A DNA stretch of 64,000 bases from Thysanoteuthis rhombus (Eukaryota; Mollusca; Cephalopoda; Oegopsida; Thysanoteuthidae): assembly GCA_963457665.1 (NCBI GenBank), contig OY735233.1, forward strand, positions 24,193,428 to 24,257,427, given 5' to 3'. The position numbers and the translations under genes were made by a program. Positions 31,641-42,740 of the stretch are shown one piece after another. The stretch's first letter is position 1. Each line of letters begins with the position of its first letter. Below the pieces are notes generated by a model. It saw nothing but the letters and a program-made list of their open reading frames with translations. It was not told the origin of the DNA and searched no databases.

Positions 31641-32489
31641 ATGCGCTCTCAGTTTCTAGTTACTAAAAATTTGACTAGTCCCCCAATCTTTGTAGTATTG
31701 GTCAGGATGTTTTGGATGGTGTGCTCCCTGACGCTTCTTCTGTTTTCTTCATTTAAACGATGTACAGCTTGGACGGAAGATTGAATTCATGACTTCCATG
31801 CAAATACTTTCAGCAACTAGTTCATGTTTCGTGGACAATGTTCTCTCTGTTTTTGTAGTCAATGCACGCATAAATCTTATGCCGTGCCATTTTTCTGGTG
31901 ACCAAAGCACACTTTTAAATTTGACGTAAGGAACCAATATTTTTTCAATGAAAACTCAGTACGTTGTCCATAGAACCTGAGATCTTTTGTGCAATCAATA
32001 GTTTCCTTTATGCACTGGTTCCAAAACGAGTGCTTAGAGAGAACTACATTCATCGAACACTTCGGGCCAAGGGATAGTTTTTTTTTATCGTCCTGGTTAG
32101 AAGTTCCGTATGGTACTCATGTCCACAGTAGCCTTACTAACTGGATAATTTGAGCAAATAATTTATTTTAATCAATTTGTGTTAAATATTAAACAATTCA
32201 TTCAATCCTTCAAGTTTCATAAATTTGCGTTGGAAGGAGAAGGGCTGAATGTAACTTTATGTTACCTTTGAAGATATAGATTAGACATTCAGATATGGAT
32301 ACATAAACATCGTCCAGCCTCGGAGATAGAATATGAAATTATCTCTTCCAAACAGCGGAGATAAAATATTCTTAGCGGGGTCAACATTACGTTATTGCTG
32401 ACAAAAACAGTAGTTTATATTTTTCCTCACCGTCATACAGATATGATTGCACCCCCTAGCGTTACAGTAAAACACGTCTGAATCTGAAT
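31641..32489. other. unassigned AT-rich sequence
   Basis: No feature recognised. The minus frame at 31749-31937 has no family resemblance. Confidence 0.55.
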
Positions 32490-32768
32490 AAAACTTTCTA
32501 TTTTTATTCTCTGTTCATTTGTGAGTCAAAGCGAGGGAGACAACCGCTGGCAAACCATAGGATTTTTCCAACCTTTCATAAAAGCTCTGCACGACACACC
32601 AAACATTTAGTTTTCGTGTCGGTCTATTTTAGATACGAAAGCAAATTTATGCATGAATTTGATAAAATTTCTAAATAGCCATTTCTTTCTACTTTGTCCA
32701 GACCGAAAGTGAACACTTTCAGAAAACACGAAGATTAGTTTATAAATATGCACATAGAGATATCTATC
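32490..32768 (+). repeat. ~260-bp direct repeat D2, left copy
   Basis: It aligns end to end with 34000-34256: GTGAGTCAAAGCGAGGGAGA, CAACCGCTGGCAAA, CATAAAAGCTCTGCACGAC, TCGTGTCGGTCT, AAATTTATGC and TTTATAAATATGCACATA. Identity is roughly 80% by eye. Spacing start to start is ~1.5 kb. Confidence 0.88.
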
Positions 32769-32889
32769 CATACATAAAGGTATGGCTCAGTTGCCATCGC
32801 CCAGCAGTGTGTGATGGTGGTAGTAAGGTCCCTGGGGCGTAGGTTTTCTGTTGGCATTTCCTTCTGGGTAAAAAGCTGAGTCAGTTAAA

Positions 32890-33080
32890 AAAGATCTCAT
32901 CCTCTTCCTCTTCATCATTATCATCCTTTTAGCGTCATTCCTGGAGATTTGCCAGAGCTTTCTATCGTGAGCGTCGCAGATCCAGGACTTTCTGAATTTG
33001 TCTAGCTGGTCATGCCATTTTACTTCCTGTCGGCCACGATTTCACATATGATCTCTGGGGATCCAAGTTGTGAGGTCGGC
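32890..33080 (-). mobile_element. RTE-like LINE, short 3' end
   Basis: The plus-strand TCATTATCATCCTTTTAGCG is the tail side. GAGCGTCGCAGATCCAGGAC, TGAATTTGTCTAGCTGGTC and ATGATCTCTGGGGATCCAAG follow. Severely 5' truncated (~190 bases), lying between the two D2 repeats. Confidence 0.78.
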
Positions 33081-33309
33081 ACGACCTTTAAAGGTGTATC
33101 TTGACAATAGGGCTACCCAGAACATATTGGAATAAACTTCTTCCTTTCTCTGCTAAATGTTTATTGGTTTCAGAAGTGGATTTTTTCTGGTTGTTCTGTC
33201 ATAAGAACCCGTTTAATCAAAATACTGCAGTACAATTCATGGGCAACACGGGGCATATCTAATGCTTCGAAAATGGGAGGAGGAGACTTATGGATTCATA
33301 CCTTTCCGA

Positions 33310-33395
33310 AGGCAATTAGTACAACGTGTGAACCCGGCTCGCCGATTCCCTCCTCCATGCCGTTAACCGTTCAGCCACTCCGCACCACCTCGAAT
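33310..33395 (-). repeat. type-II tRNA-like sequence (Ser/Leu-like head)
   Basis: On the minus strand: GTGCGGAGTGGCTGAACGGT, then TAACGGCATGGAGG, a longer arm, and GCCGGGTTCACACG. The TGGCTGAACGGTTAA block is the D arm and A box of Ser/Leu-type tRNAs. The T arm is degenerate and acceptor pairing fails, so this is a SINE head or pseudogene. Confidence 0.5.
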
Positions 33396-33475
33396 TTTCT
33401 TAGCGCTGGTGAAATCAGAGTTGACAACAGCACTCGTTTATATTTTAATAGACGGCCATCATTATAGTGAAACAT

Positions 33476-33962
33476 GTCTTAATAAGAAACCGTCAACAAA
33501 AGCAGTCATCAAAACTGTCAACGTGAGTTTCTATAGTTTTCAAGTTGTTCTGGCTGGCTGGTTGGCTGGCTATGTATGTATTACGCATACAGGTAGCACA
33601 ATGGAGCTAGAGGACTGAAAATTTAAACATTTACTCCTTATCATAACTAAAACGATTTCTAAATTTTCCCCTTTTTGAAAATACATACTTAATTATATTC
33701 AGCTATGGGAACAATTTGCAATATAATTTTGTGCTAAATTTACCCCTTGATTTGTGACCGGTAGCGTTTGCGCTTTAAAAAAATGAAGAATTCAGATTTC
33801 TCTTAGTGATCTCTACCCCCCCCCCCCGCCAAGGGCAACAAAAGTAACATATTCACAATCCCCTCCCCTTTTCCCAATTTCAGTTGATCATCCCCAACAC
33901 AGCATGCTATTTGAAAAAAATCAGTCACGTGATGGTTTCTATTGAGTGAGCAACCAGACCTT
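33476..33962 (-). repeat. R1 interspersed repeat, full length
   Basis: It runs from AAGAAACCGTCAACAAAAGC (3' end) to TTTCTATTGAGTGAGCAACC (5' end), with a poly-C run at 33817-33828. It ends ~38 bases before the right D2 repeat. Confidence 0.88.
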
Positions 33963-33999
33963 TCTGAAAGAAAAAAAAAATAACGTTCTTTTGTGTTTT

Positions 34000-34256
34000 C
34001 AGTTCATCTGTGAGTCAAAAGCATGGGAGACAACCGCTGGCAAATCATTTTTTTTTTCCAGTCCTTCATAAAAGCTCTGCAAGACTCTCCAAAACATTCA
34101 GTTCTCACGTCGGTCTTTTGTGGATATGGAAGCAAATTTATGCAAGAAGTTGATGGAATTTTTAAATAGCCACGGTCTTCATTCCATCCAGACCCCAAAG
34201 TAAACAGTCTTCGGAAACAAGAAGATCAGCTTATAAATATGCACATATAGATGTCC
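34000..34256 (+). repeat. ~260-bp direct repeat D2, right copy
   Basis: The partner of 32490-32768. Confidence 0.88.
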
Positions 34257-34409
34257 CTCTGTGTTCGTATGAGGGACATTCAACTGTAAGTATTTTATTC
34301 ATGCTAGCTAGTGAGGCTAGCTGTCACAATGACACGCAAGCACACACGCATTCACACTCACATACACATAAAAGCATACAAACATACATACGCACACACA
34401 TACTTTTTT

Positions 34410-34444
<35 letters not shown>

Positions 34445-34934
34445 CACACGTGCATATAATGTTTATTTTAGCAGTTGTTTTTCATTAATACATGCTCAAT
34501 TGAAGACATTAGATAAGGAATTAAAAAAAGCTTTTTTACTCAACTTTTATTATTAAGGTACAAGATAACGCATGTCTGGACTCAATGAATGAAAAGAAAA
34601 AGATACTAATATCTTTCTGAATCCAATGAATAAAAAAAAAAATGCCAAAATCTGTCTGAATCCAATAAATGAAAAAAAAACTGCCAAAATCTTTAGGATC
34701 GAGTGCTTCCAACTAAACTCTGGTGATTATCAAGATCTGGCAAAAACGTTTCGGTAGATCCATCCTACGGCCTTCTTCAAGGGTTATATCCCTAACTAAA
34801 GTGAAGATCTCTCTTTTCCAGGCAAGGCAAAACAAAAATATTTGTAAAAAAAGAAACTAAACGTTAACAGAAACGCTTTACTTGTAGAATAAGTTAGTCT
34901 ATTTTCAAAGACGCATGCAATCTTTAATTTAGAC
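34257..34934. other. unassigned, with CA- and CT-rich tract
   Basis: 34330-34410 is CA-rich and 34411-34450 is (CT)n. 34570-34690 holds three loose copies of an AATCCAATGAATAAAAA-like unit (periods of ~50 bases). No gene. Confidence 0.6.
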
Positions 34935-35110
34935 CAAGGGTATTGAACCTTGTTTTTCTCACCGCCCACTTTGACATATATTAAAGAGATTAAAGCATAC
35001 TACCGCTCAACAAAAATTTTTAAAAATTAGTTTTCTTCGAAACAAATTACGAGTAAAATGAAATGGCAAATCGTCCACTAGTCGGCAGAGCCATCCGCGT
35101 CAATACCCTG
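34935..35110. mobile_element. short hAT-like MITE
   Basis: The left end is CAAGGGTATTGAACC. The right end, reversed, is CAGGGTATTGACGCGG. These share an 11-base AGGGTATTGA terminal inverted repeat of the CAGGG-type found in hAT MITEs. The flanks ATTTAGAC and ATCTATAT agree at 5 of 8. It is 176 bp and non-coding. Confidence 0.58.
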
Positions 35111-35139
35111 ATCTATATAAACAGAAATAATTCTTGGGT

Positions 35140-35345
35140 ATATCTCGGTTTTGCAGTCTTAATCAACCGTAGTTACCAAAGGAGGCCAAGGGTTCTATCG
35201 ATTTCATATATACGTATGTATGTGTGATTGTGCGTTTATGGGTTTGCGTGTACGTGTTTTCGAGCGCTCCTGGCCATACCGTTACAGCCTTGGAAATTGG
35301 CATCAGTACTACCGTTGGCCCTTTCTAAAATTGCTTTTTTTCGGG
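35140..35345 (+). repeat. repeat D4, copy 1
   Basis: It aligns with 39480-39690: AAGGGTTCTAT, TGTGCGTTTATG, GCTCC.GGCCATA, TGGAAATTGGCATCA.TA and CCCTTTCTAAAA.TG. Non-coding, family unknown. Confidence 0.62.
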
Positions 35346-36383
35346 GAACTCCATTTCGACAGGTTAATTGAGAGCATTCAGATTCACTTTTATCGTTGAT
35401 GCTTCTAGATGATTTTAGATGTTTAACTCTATTTCAGGTGTTTTCCACGAGAAATAACGTCTTGATTCTCCAGAATAAATGAGTTTATACTAAAAATATT
35501 CATTTTTTAAATTTTCAAACCTATCGTAAAACTCACAGAGAGATGACTTCATCACTATAAATAGAAGAGAGAGGTGAGAAGAGTGACGTCATGTAATGTC
35601 AACACGTGATTCATTTTTTCTTCCTTTTTTATCTTCACTTTTTTTCCTTTTTTCTAGCCACCTCAGTCCTGATTGTCCATCGTAGAAACTTGAAGCTTTG
35701 CACACACTCTCCCATCAATAAATACGGAACACATTTTTTCGAAAATTTGACTTCGTGGCAGAAATTGTCTCCAGTTCGACTCTGAAGTAGTCAGGCTTGT
35801 TGTATATACCATACAAAGATTCCAGTAATCATCTTCAGTTGGAATAGAATTAGGAGTGAAATCTGACCCTGTAGCAACCAGGCTTATATCGTCCTGTTGT
35901 TGGTTTTTAGTTTTGAACCCCAGACCTGGTGGTATTCGATCTTTCTTTCTGGATTGTCATAAAGATGCTGAATCATTAGAAACCCGGGCGAGTTTATGGC
36001 ATTATATTTCTCTACGTCGCCATGTTTATCGACTTATTATGTCTAATTTGATGTGCTCTTTGAAAATGAAAAACGAAGCATGAATTTAAGAAATGCTATT
36101 CAGCCAATGAAGCAAATAGATTTGACTCGTAATTGGAGAGAAGCGAAGTACAGGGAAAGGGGAAGAAGGAAAGAAAAAAAAAAGCAATCAGATACTAATG
36201 AAATAAAGCTAATTGATTGGATAATCGAAGATTCGACTTTTAAAAAAATGTTATGATCTCGAAATCCACTTAAGAACCATAGAATAAAAAGCTGAACGGA
36301 AAGAAACTAAAAAATCAAATTTTATTTCCTCTTAATTGTCTTTAATCAAATTTATATTAATGAAGAACCGTTGCTTCAATACG

Positions 36384-36385
<2 letters not shown>
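35346..36385. other. unassigned AT-rich sequence
   Basis: About 1 kb. The short plus frames at 35856-36083 and 36053-36256 show no family resemblance. No repeat recognised. Confidence 0.55.

Positions 36386-36443
<58 letters not shown>
36386..36443. repeat. (TA)n microsatellite
   Basis: About 29 TA units. Confidence 0.95.
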
Positions 36444-36447
<4 letters not shown>

Positions 36448-36579
36448 AACAATGATAAATATACATGCGTATGCGTATCAAGTAGATCTGTATTCAAAGT
36501 AGTGTTCGATACTATCGGTTGAGTGGTTAAGAGGAATTTTTTCAATGGTTCATTATAGATTGTGCTTTGTTTTACTTGA

Positions 36580-36581
<2 letters not shown>

Positions 36582-36650
<69 letters not shown>
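36582..36650. repeat. (TA)n microsatellite beside D9
   Basis: About 34 TA units, 20 bases left of D9 copy 2. Copy 1 also sits beside a microsatellite, (TATG)n. Confidence 0.95.
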
Positions 36651-36654
<4 letters not shown>

Positions 36655-36669
36655 GCAGCAGTTCTAATC

Positions 36670-36850
36670 TTACAAAAATTTCACGAAACAGAATCGACAT
36701 TCCTTGTCGATTCGACCTTCAAGTAAACTTCTCCAATTTTCGAAGGTTGTCCTATATCACTCGTCCGGAAAAGAGGATACATTTTCCCAAATTCATGTTG
36801 CAAATGTGGTTTTTAGTAATCCTAGTCCTATCGACCATTGCTGTTCTTTG
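36670..36850 (+). repeat. repeat D9, copy 2
   Basis: AATCGACATTCCTTGTCGAT, ACCTTCAAGTAAACTTCTCC and AATTTTCGAAGGTTGTCCT match 19840-20010. Confidence 0.7.
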
Positions 36851-36982
36851 CTGAAGTTGGTGAAGTCGTAGAGCTGTGTTGGTCCCAGTTGTCGAATTAT
36901 GACCGTATTTAAACTCTCGTGTTACCTACGTCACTTCCGTTTGTAGTGAAAAAATGGTTCTATTTAATTCATTAGTGAAAGT

Positions 36983-37023
<41 letters not shown>

Positions 37024-37213
37024 ATGTGTGTGTGTGTGTGTGTGTGTGCATAATGTTCCGAACGTTTTGCAGCTTTAAGTGATAAAGATGTAGCTGAAAA
37101 TTTTACAACTTTAAGATAAACAGCTTTTAAGTCTTAAAAAACTTGATATGTTTCTACGAAAAATTGAACTAAAGGAATTTTTTTGTTCCTCTTCATTCGT
37201 TTACTTATCTAAG

Positions 37214-37214
<1 letters not shown>
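36851..37214. other. unassigned with (TA)n(TG)n tract
   Basis: 36984-37003 is (TA)n and 37004-37047 is (TG)n with interruptions. The rest is unassigned. Confidence 0.7.

Positions 37215-37280
<66 letters not shown>
37215..37280. repeat. (TA)n(TG)n compound microsatellite
   Basis: About 34 bases of TA run directly into about 31 bases of TG. Confidence 0.95.
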
Positions 37281-37283
<3 letters not shown>

Positions 37284-37309
37284 ATGGAATGGATATATGG
37301 TCAGACAGA

Positions 37310-37497
37310 ATGATTATGAATTGCATTATATTATATATTACCTTTGTCTAAAATGTTCTCCAATTATTACACGGATAATGTGTCACTTGGCTTAGACAGC
37401 GCAAGTAGAATAAATAATTGAAGAGAATGGGGCTATGGCAGGAATCGAAGCTGTGACCGATAGGTTTGGAAAAGTGTTGATCTATAGCGGGATATAA
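37310..37497 (-). mobile_element. tRNA-derived SINE, family S3, copy 2
   Basis: The minus strand shows the tRNA-like B box GCTTCGATTCCTGCCATAG with a degenerate upstream half, then the S3 body GCGCTGTCTAAGCCAAGTGA and ATCCGTGTAATAATTGGAGA. It is colinear with 12240-12430. Confidence 0.62.
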
Positions 37498-37655
37498 TAG
37501 CAGCAGTAATAGGTCCTAGAGAAGCTATAAGATGTCAGGGTTGTTGGGCAGTGGTTTAGTATTAGATTGTGTGGGTAGTTTCGGGATAGTACCGATGGTG
37601 GAGTAATGGGATCAAGGAACTTCATATGTGGTATCCTTACTGGTCATGGATACTG
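37498..37655 (+). repeat. repeat D8, copy 1
   Basis: It aligns over ~150 bases with 45135-45290: AGCAG.AGTA..GGTCCT, GGGCAGTGGTTTAGTATTAG, ATTGTGTG and TATCCTTACTGGTCAT. Copy 2 lies just after the Penelope-like element, so this may be a piece of that family or of its target. Confidence 0.72.
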
Positions 37656-38200
37656 GTTTCTCTCACTCACTCACTCTTTCTCTCTCTCTCCCTCTCTCTC
37701 TCTCTCTCTCACACATATATATGTGTGTGTGTGTGTGTGTGCAATGGACTTACAACAGCTGATAATGATGCTCTCTCTCTCCCCCACACACATATATACT
37801 TACGTAGCACTCTCCATTTTCTATTGTGCTATTCCAAGTGTGTTTCCGATTAGTTTTGTAAGCTTACACCATCTCTACTGAGAGGGAGAGGAGAAGGCTA
37901 TGAGATTCTAAAATAGAGCTAATCGATTAAATAATTGAAAATTCGATCCTTTTTAATATTACGATCTTAAAGTTCTCGTAATACCCATAAAATGAAATCG
38001 AAATCAGAGCGGATGATATTGAGTTCGATTTTCTGGAATCAATCTATTATAAAAATGACTCCATGAGAGATAATGGGTCGTTCCACACCATTAATCAAGA
38101 CACAAGGACTATTAAAATTTATGGCCAGGTTTTAAAGTGCGATTTCGGAGTGGAAATCCATTTCATAATTAATTGCATCCATAAAATATCAAGAGCTTTC
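37656..38200. other. unassigned with CT- and TG-rich tracts
   Basis: 37660-37712 is (CT)n and 37721-37742 is (TG)n. The remainder is AT-rich and unassigned. Confidence 0.65.
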
Positions 38201-38523
38201 GTTTTATGCCTGTCTATCTGTCTATCTCTGCCCGTTTATATCTATCTATCTATCTTTCTATCTATCTATCTCTGTTTGTCTGTTCATATCTATCAATGAA
38301 TTTCCCTATCTATCTGTCCATATACATTTATCTTAGTCTGTTCATATCTATCTATCTATCAATCTCAGTCAGTTAATATCTCTTTATCTCTCAATCTATC
38401 TATTATGGTCTCTTTATATCTATTTATCTCGGTCCGTTCACATGTATCTACTTATTTATGTATCCCAGTTAATATCACTCAAGCTATCTCGCACTGTTGA
38501 TAGCTAGATCATTATGTCCATAG

Positions 38524-38565
<42 letters not shown>

Positions 38566-38611
38566 CAGTCTCCACATATCTTTCTATCTATCTATGTATC
38601 TATCTCGGTCT

Positions 38612-38694
<83 letters not shown>

Positions 38695-38737
38695 TCTGTT
38701 TCCATCCAGCTATCTATTTATCTCAGTCTCTTTCAAT

Positions 38738-38775
<38 letters not shown>

Positions 38776-38790
38776 CAGTTTGTTCATATT
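38201..38790. repeat. degenerate (TATC)n array with embedded (TA)n
   Basis: Nearly 600 bases of TATC and variants (CTGTCTATC, CAGTCTGTT and CATATC blocks give a loose ~40-60-base higher rhythm, TATCTCGGTCTGTTCATATC-like). A pure (TA)n stretch lies at 38615-38692. The long Ile-Tyr-Leu-Ser frames across it are artefacts. Confidence 0.93.
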
Positions 38791-39210
38791 AACTTTTTTT
38801 CTACTTTATTGTTACGTACGAAAGTCTTTTTTTTTTTAATGGACGAATTAAGCAAAAAATGATAATCAAAATATAACACATTTGATGCAAAAACCTTCCT
38901 GCAACGATCCTTCGATTATGTCATGCCATAACTATAAAATCCATTTGGTTTAGTGGTCATAAAATCAGTATAAGCATGAATTATGGTTTTCCTATTATTG
39001 AACCCTTTATTATGGATACGGAGTCCAAAATGACTGAAAAATACGATAATCTGCTGAAGAAATGTTCGGTGAAGATGGAGGAGGCTGCAAGACTTCATGT
39101 ACCAATTTCTGAAACTTAAATAGTCAACTAAGAAGTATGGGTGAAGCTCTGTCATAAAGCATTTCATTCAGCTCACAGAGACCTATTTCTCTAATGGCCT
39201 TTGATATGGC
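38791..39210. other. unassigned AT-rich sequence
   Basis: No feature recognised. Confidence 0.55.
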
Positions 39211-39472
39211 GTGTTGAAACCACCTAATATTTCCATGCGACCTAGAGATGATGAACTTTCTCAACTTGTTTAGTTCGTCATGCAATCTGAATTTTTGCCG
39301 ATCACAGTTTCGCATATGATCTCTGGGGGCCTTTTTCCTAGTCCTGATGTCTACTGGTGGTCTAACATTCCTGCAACATGATCAGCCCATTGCCATTTGA
39401 GTATTTTTATGAATTCTGTATATCTGACACTTATTTTTCTCTGATATACTGTACCGTCTTACTTGCCATTCA
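39211..39472 (-). mobile_element. RTE-like LINE, 3' fragment without tail
   Basis: The plus strand reads ACTTTCTCAACTTGTTTAGT, TTTCGCATATGATCTCTGGG, GATGTCTACTGGTGGTCTAA and GCAACATGATCAGCCCATTG, i.e. the reversed DELDK... and DNRWTS..AGHVA regions. Both ends are missing. D4 copy 2 follows directly. Confidence 0.78.
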
Positions 39473-39479
39473 AAAGAGA

Positions 39480-39690
39480 AGTTACAAGTATTATCGAACA
39501 ACTGTAGCCATCAAAGATAGAGAAGGGTTCTATACTGTTTTTTTTTTTTGTTGTTGTTTGTTTTTTTAAATGTGCGTGTCTGTTTATGTATTTGTGTGTT
39601 TGTTTGCTCCAGCACTCCGGGACATAACATTTTGTCTACTGGCTTGAAAATCAGCATCAATAATCCCTATGGTTCCTTCTAAAAATGTTT
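39480..39690 (+). repeat. repeat D4, copy 2
   Basis: Matches 35140-35345. Here a T-rich stretch (39536-39568) is expanded. Confidence 0.62.
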
Positions 39691-39956
39691 TTTTTTTATT
39701 TCCAGAAAAAAGACCCTTTTGACCGTGTGGCTATTTTATTCTGAAGAGTTTATCAACAAGAACTAGATTCTTCAGAATGAAGATGTTTCTTGATGTTTTT
39801 TTTTAATTTTTTTCATGCTTTTTTTCTCGTGGAAAACGCCAATGATGTTATAAATAGAATTCATTTTGATCAAATCTACTCTTTGATGAATTAGTTTTAT
39901 AAAACTTTGAATTGTCACCTTGTAGTTGATCAATTATTGATTGTGAAGGCAAATCA

Positions 39957-39957
<1 letters not shown>

Positions 39958-39990
<33 letters not shown>

Positions 39991-40008
39991 CATTATTATT
40001 ATTATTAG
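39958..40008. repeat. (ATT)n microsatellite, R4 LINE tail
   Basis: About 50 bases of ATT repeats with one ATC. On the minus strand it is the (AAT)n tail of LINE fragment C. Confidence 0.93.
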
Positions 40009-40900
40009 CAATTTCGCACCAGTTGCCTGGTGGTTACCTCTTGGTCATCGCTGAAGACAAAGTGACAGTAAACTTCACCAAGTCTCCAACCTTCCTGTCA
40101 ACGCACACAGGGTGTGGCTTGGATTTTCGCGCCAGTTGTCTGGTGATTGTCGCTGAAGGCTGAGTGACTTCAAGTTTCCTCTCACCCTTCCCGCTGTTCC
40201 CCCAATCTTGATTTCAGTGTCTCTGGCACGGTTCCATTACTGGAACTATCCTGACTTTTATGTTTCACCCCTTCTTCAGTTCCCTTGTCAAACCCGGGTA
40301 TTTTCCTTAGCTTTTCACTCTCTTGCATATTTACATTGTGATCCGACGGCCACGTCGATCATTTGTCAGGTTCTCTTTCCCTTGTCCACGGTCTTTTCGC
40401 TGGGATTAGATGGTCGGTTTGGATTTCGAAGTCCAAGAGTAATTTGTGGCTTCTGCTTTCCAGGACAGTCTCCAGTTTATGTTGGTACCATTTGTCTATA
40501 TGGTCGAACCCTAGTTGTTTGTTTAGTTACCGGTGTAGAACTGTTGCTACCCTGTCGTGTCTGTTCTCGTACTCCTTCTGGGCTAGTTTACAACACTGAC
40601 TTATGATTATGTGACTTACAGTCTCGTCCTTTTCTCCAGATAGATGGTATTCGTTGTTTTTCTGGGTTCTGTCGATCTTTGTCGTTTGTGCTAATGCATT
40701 AGTTTTGGGCTGTCATGATCCTGTAGGGATTCTGTTTCGCTCTTCAGATTTCCTTTGCGTAGCCATCTCAACGATCACTTGTCTGCGATATTCCGTAAAT
40801 GTCTTTTGAATCCCCCTTGTAGTTTTCATCTGTTCCCATTGTTCTTTCTTTGCAGTCTGCTTTACATAATATCTTTACTGCTCGCTGGAATCTATTATTG
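40009..40900 (-). mobile_element. R4/Dong-like LINE fragment C
   Basis: The minus strand encodes, in broken frames, YE.RHDRVATVLHR, 'QLGFDHIDKWYQHKLETVLE', SHKLLLDFEIQTDHLIP and a C-terminal VKI-VPVMEPCQRH-like region, homologous to fragments A and B. The 3' UTR unit CACCAGTTGCCTGGTGG occurs twice (40016 and 40131), as in fragment A. The RT core is missing. It is older than A judging by the number of breaks. Confidence 0.82.
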
Positions 40901-41179
40901 TTGTTGTTGTTGTTGTTGCTCCTTTGGGTCCTTTTGCTTTTGTTATTGTAATAGTTTTTTTGCAGCAAGCTTGCTCACTTCTAATTGTTCGATTTGCTTC
41001 TTTGTGCACGATTCTTCGGAGCAATCACGCGAATCAGATAAGGGAATTTGGAGAGGAAGGTGGGGAGGTGTTGTAAAGACGAAATGAACGGTTGGCCTAG
41101 CTATCCCTATGACTCCAGTTGGGGAGCAGCAACGATTGATTAAATATAAGAGGATGTGGAGGAGGGAAAAAAACTACAT

Positions 41180-41400
41180 TATTAGAAACCGACAACCGAA
41201 ACTGTCACCAAAACTTTCATCATAGGTTTCTTTATTTTTGAAACTGGTCTGGCTGGCTGGCTGTATATGTAAGCATTGTACATACACGCTGCACCAATGG
41301 AGGTAGATGGCTGAAAATTCTAACTTTTACTCCTTCTTACGGCTGACTGGCGTACAAGCTGCACGAATGAAATCAGCGGACTGAAAACATTTACCTCATT
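41180..41400 (-). repeat. R1 interspersed repeat, 3' half
   Basis: It runs from ATTAGAAACCGACAACCGAA to the TTACTCCTTCTTACGG region. A ~55-base piece (GGCTGACTGGCGTACAAGCT..GCGGACTGAAAAC) is a diverged tandem repeat of the preceding GCACCAATGGAGGTAGATGG region. It stops at the purine tract. Confidence 0.78.
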
Positions 41401-41651
41401 GTGTTTAGAAGAGGAGGAGGACGAGGGGTAAATGAAAAGAAGAAGAACGGGGGGGAGAGAAGGAGGTAGAGGAATCGAAAACAAGAGAGAAAAGGTGAAG
41501 GAGGAGGAAAAATGAAAACAAAGAAGGAGGAAGAAGGCGAGGAAGAGAAGAAAGAGGGAAAAGTTAAAGGAAATGAAAACAGAAAAAAAGGAAAGAAAAA
41601 AGAATGGAGAAAAAATAATGGGAGAAGGAGAGATTTAGGAAGAAAAATGAT

Positions 41652-41682
<31 letters not shown>

Positions 41683-41790
41683 AAGAAGAAGAAGAAATAA
41701 AAGGAGGAGAAGTAAATGGCACAAAGGAAAAGAAGGAAAAGAAGAAAAACAGCTTTGAAAAAAATGTAAAAAAAAGGAGAAAAAAATGGA
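41401..41790. repeat. long polypurine tract
   Basis: Almost 400 bases of purines on the plus strand, including pure (GAA)n at 41652-41697. The Lys/Glu-rich 62-codon frame at 41512-41700 is a by-product. Mirror-symmetric GAA/GGA stretches could form triplex (H-DNA). Confidence 0.92.
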
Positions 41791-42054
41791 GATATGTGAT
41801 ATTTTGCAATTTCGATCTTTGCAGATTAAGATATTTTCAATTTAATTAATTTAAGAATAAGATTTATTTTGTAAATATACGTCAGCAAATATTTGGAGAC
41901 AATTAATTCTTCCAAGTTTTTCATTCATGGATGAAGGGTTGCAATTATTAATCATTAATTTTTAACTTCATTGCTTTTAAGCAAAACTTTGAATCAGACC
42001 ATTATCCTATGACAGCGATTAACCAGCATAATCAGGAAATAAAGAGCAAGCCCA

Positions 42055-42136
42055 CGCTGAGAATCAAATTCATACCTCCGAGCCAGAACGGTCCCAGTAT
42101 ACCTCTGACCGCTTTTAACCATCCAACCACGGGGAC
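42055..42136 (-). repeat. type-II tRNA-like sequence
   Basis: On the minus strand: CCCCGTGGTTGGATGGTTAA, then AAGCGGTCAGAGG, a long arm, GAATTTGATTCTCAGCG. This has the D arm and B-box layout of a Ser/Leu-type tRNA. The arms do not pair well, so this is a SINE head or pseudogene. Confidence 0.48.
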
Positions 42137-42186
42137 TTCATAGCTTAACAGAGGCTGATTTCACACCTTCAACCTCTCGATTGTGC

Positions 42187-42187
<1 letters not shown>

Positions 42188-42242
<55 letters not shown>
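42188..42242. repeat. (TA)n microsatellite at a Penelope-like end
   Basis: About 27 TA units abutting the reversed Penelope-like terminal segment. Confidence 0.94.
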
Positions 42243-42243
<1 letters not shown>

Positions 42244-42740
42244 AATATTAGGAATGCAGTATGATGTAATACAATATCCGATGTTTGATGGGTCCATTTC
42301 ATTAAGTGTTTGATACATTCTACATCAAACATGAAGTTGATTTTAAGTAGAGCGTGAAATATAAGGGAGTAAGGATTCACTACATCTAAACGTTTATGTT
42401 TCTGCCCTGTTTGGGCTTCTTCAGGTGAATGATTCGGTTTACTTTAGATTCCCATTCAGGATATTTCAGGGGGTGCCGATTTTCTAGGTAGTACCATCTT
42501 CCTTTTATTCTATTTATATATTTTTTTGTTTAGTGGTAAGTCATTGCTTGTGTTGTTTGTTTGTTTGTTTGTTTTCTTTCCAACAGGAATGCTATGCTAG
42601 TTGGTGGCTATAAATTATACATTAGGAGAGTATGGTATAGTCATTTTTGTTATCACTACGTTGTTTATCTAACAGTTCTTTTGTGGTAAGTTTAGTGGGG
42701 TTAATAAGTCTAGTGCTAGGTTTGTTTAGACTAATTCAGC
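42243..42740 (-). mobile_element. Penelope-like element, 3' end and terminal segment
   Basis: 42380-42490 carries the reversed terminal motifs (GTTTATGTTTCTGCCCTGTT, GGGCTTCTTCAGGTGAATGA). 42490-42740 carries the reversed 3' non-coding end (GTTTAGTGGTAAGTCATTGC, ACATTAGGAGAGTATGGTAT), matching 44520-44650 and 11440-11620. It lies head-on against the plus-strand element that follows. Old, with several breaks. Confidence 0.78.

Noticed and set aside
38514-38839. Long Ile-Tyr-Leu-Ser open frames
   Set aside because: They are translations of (TATC)n and (TA)n arrays; the same applies at 10673, 26151, 26511, 36567, 47269 and 52215.
41512-41700. Lys/Glu-rich 62-codon frame
   Set aside because: By-product of the polypurine tract; poly-Lys is from (AAG)n.
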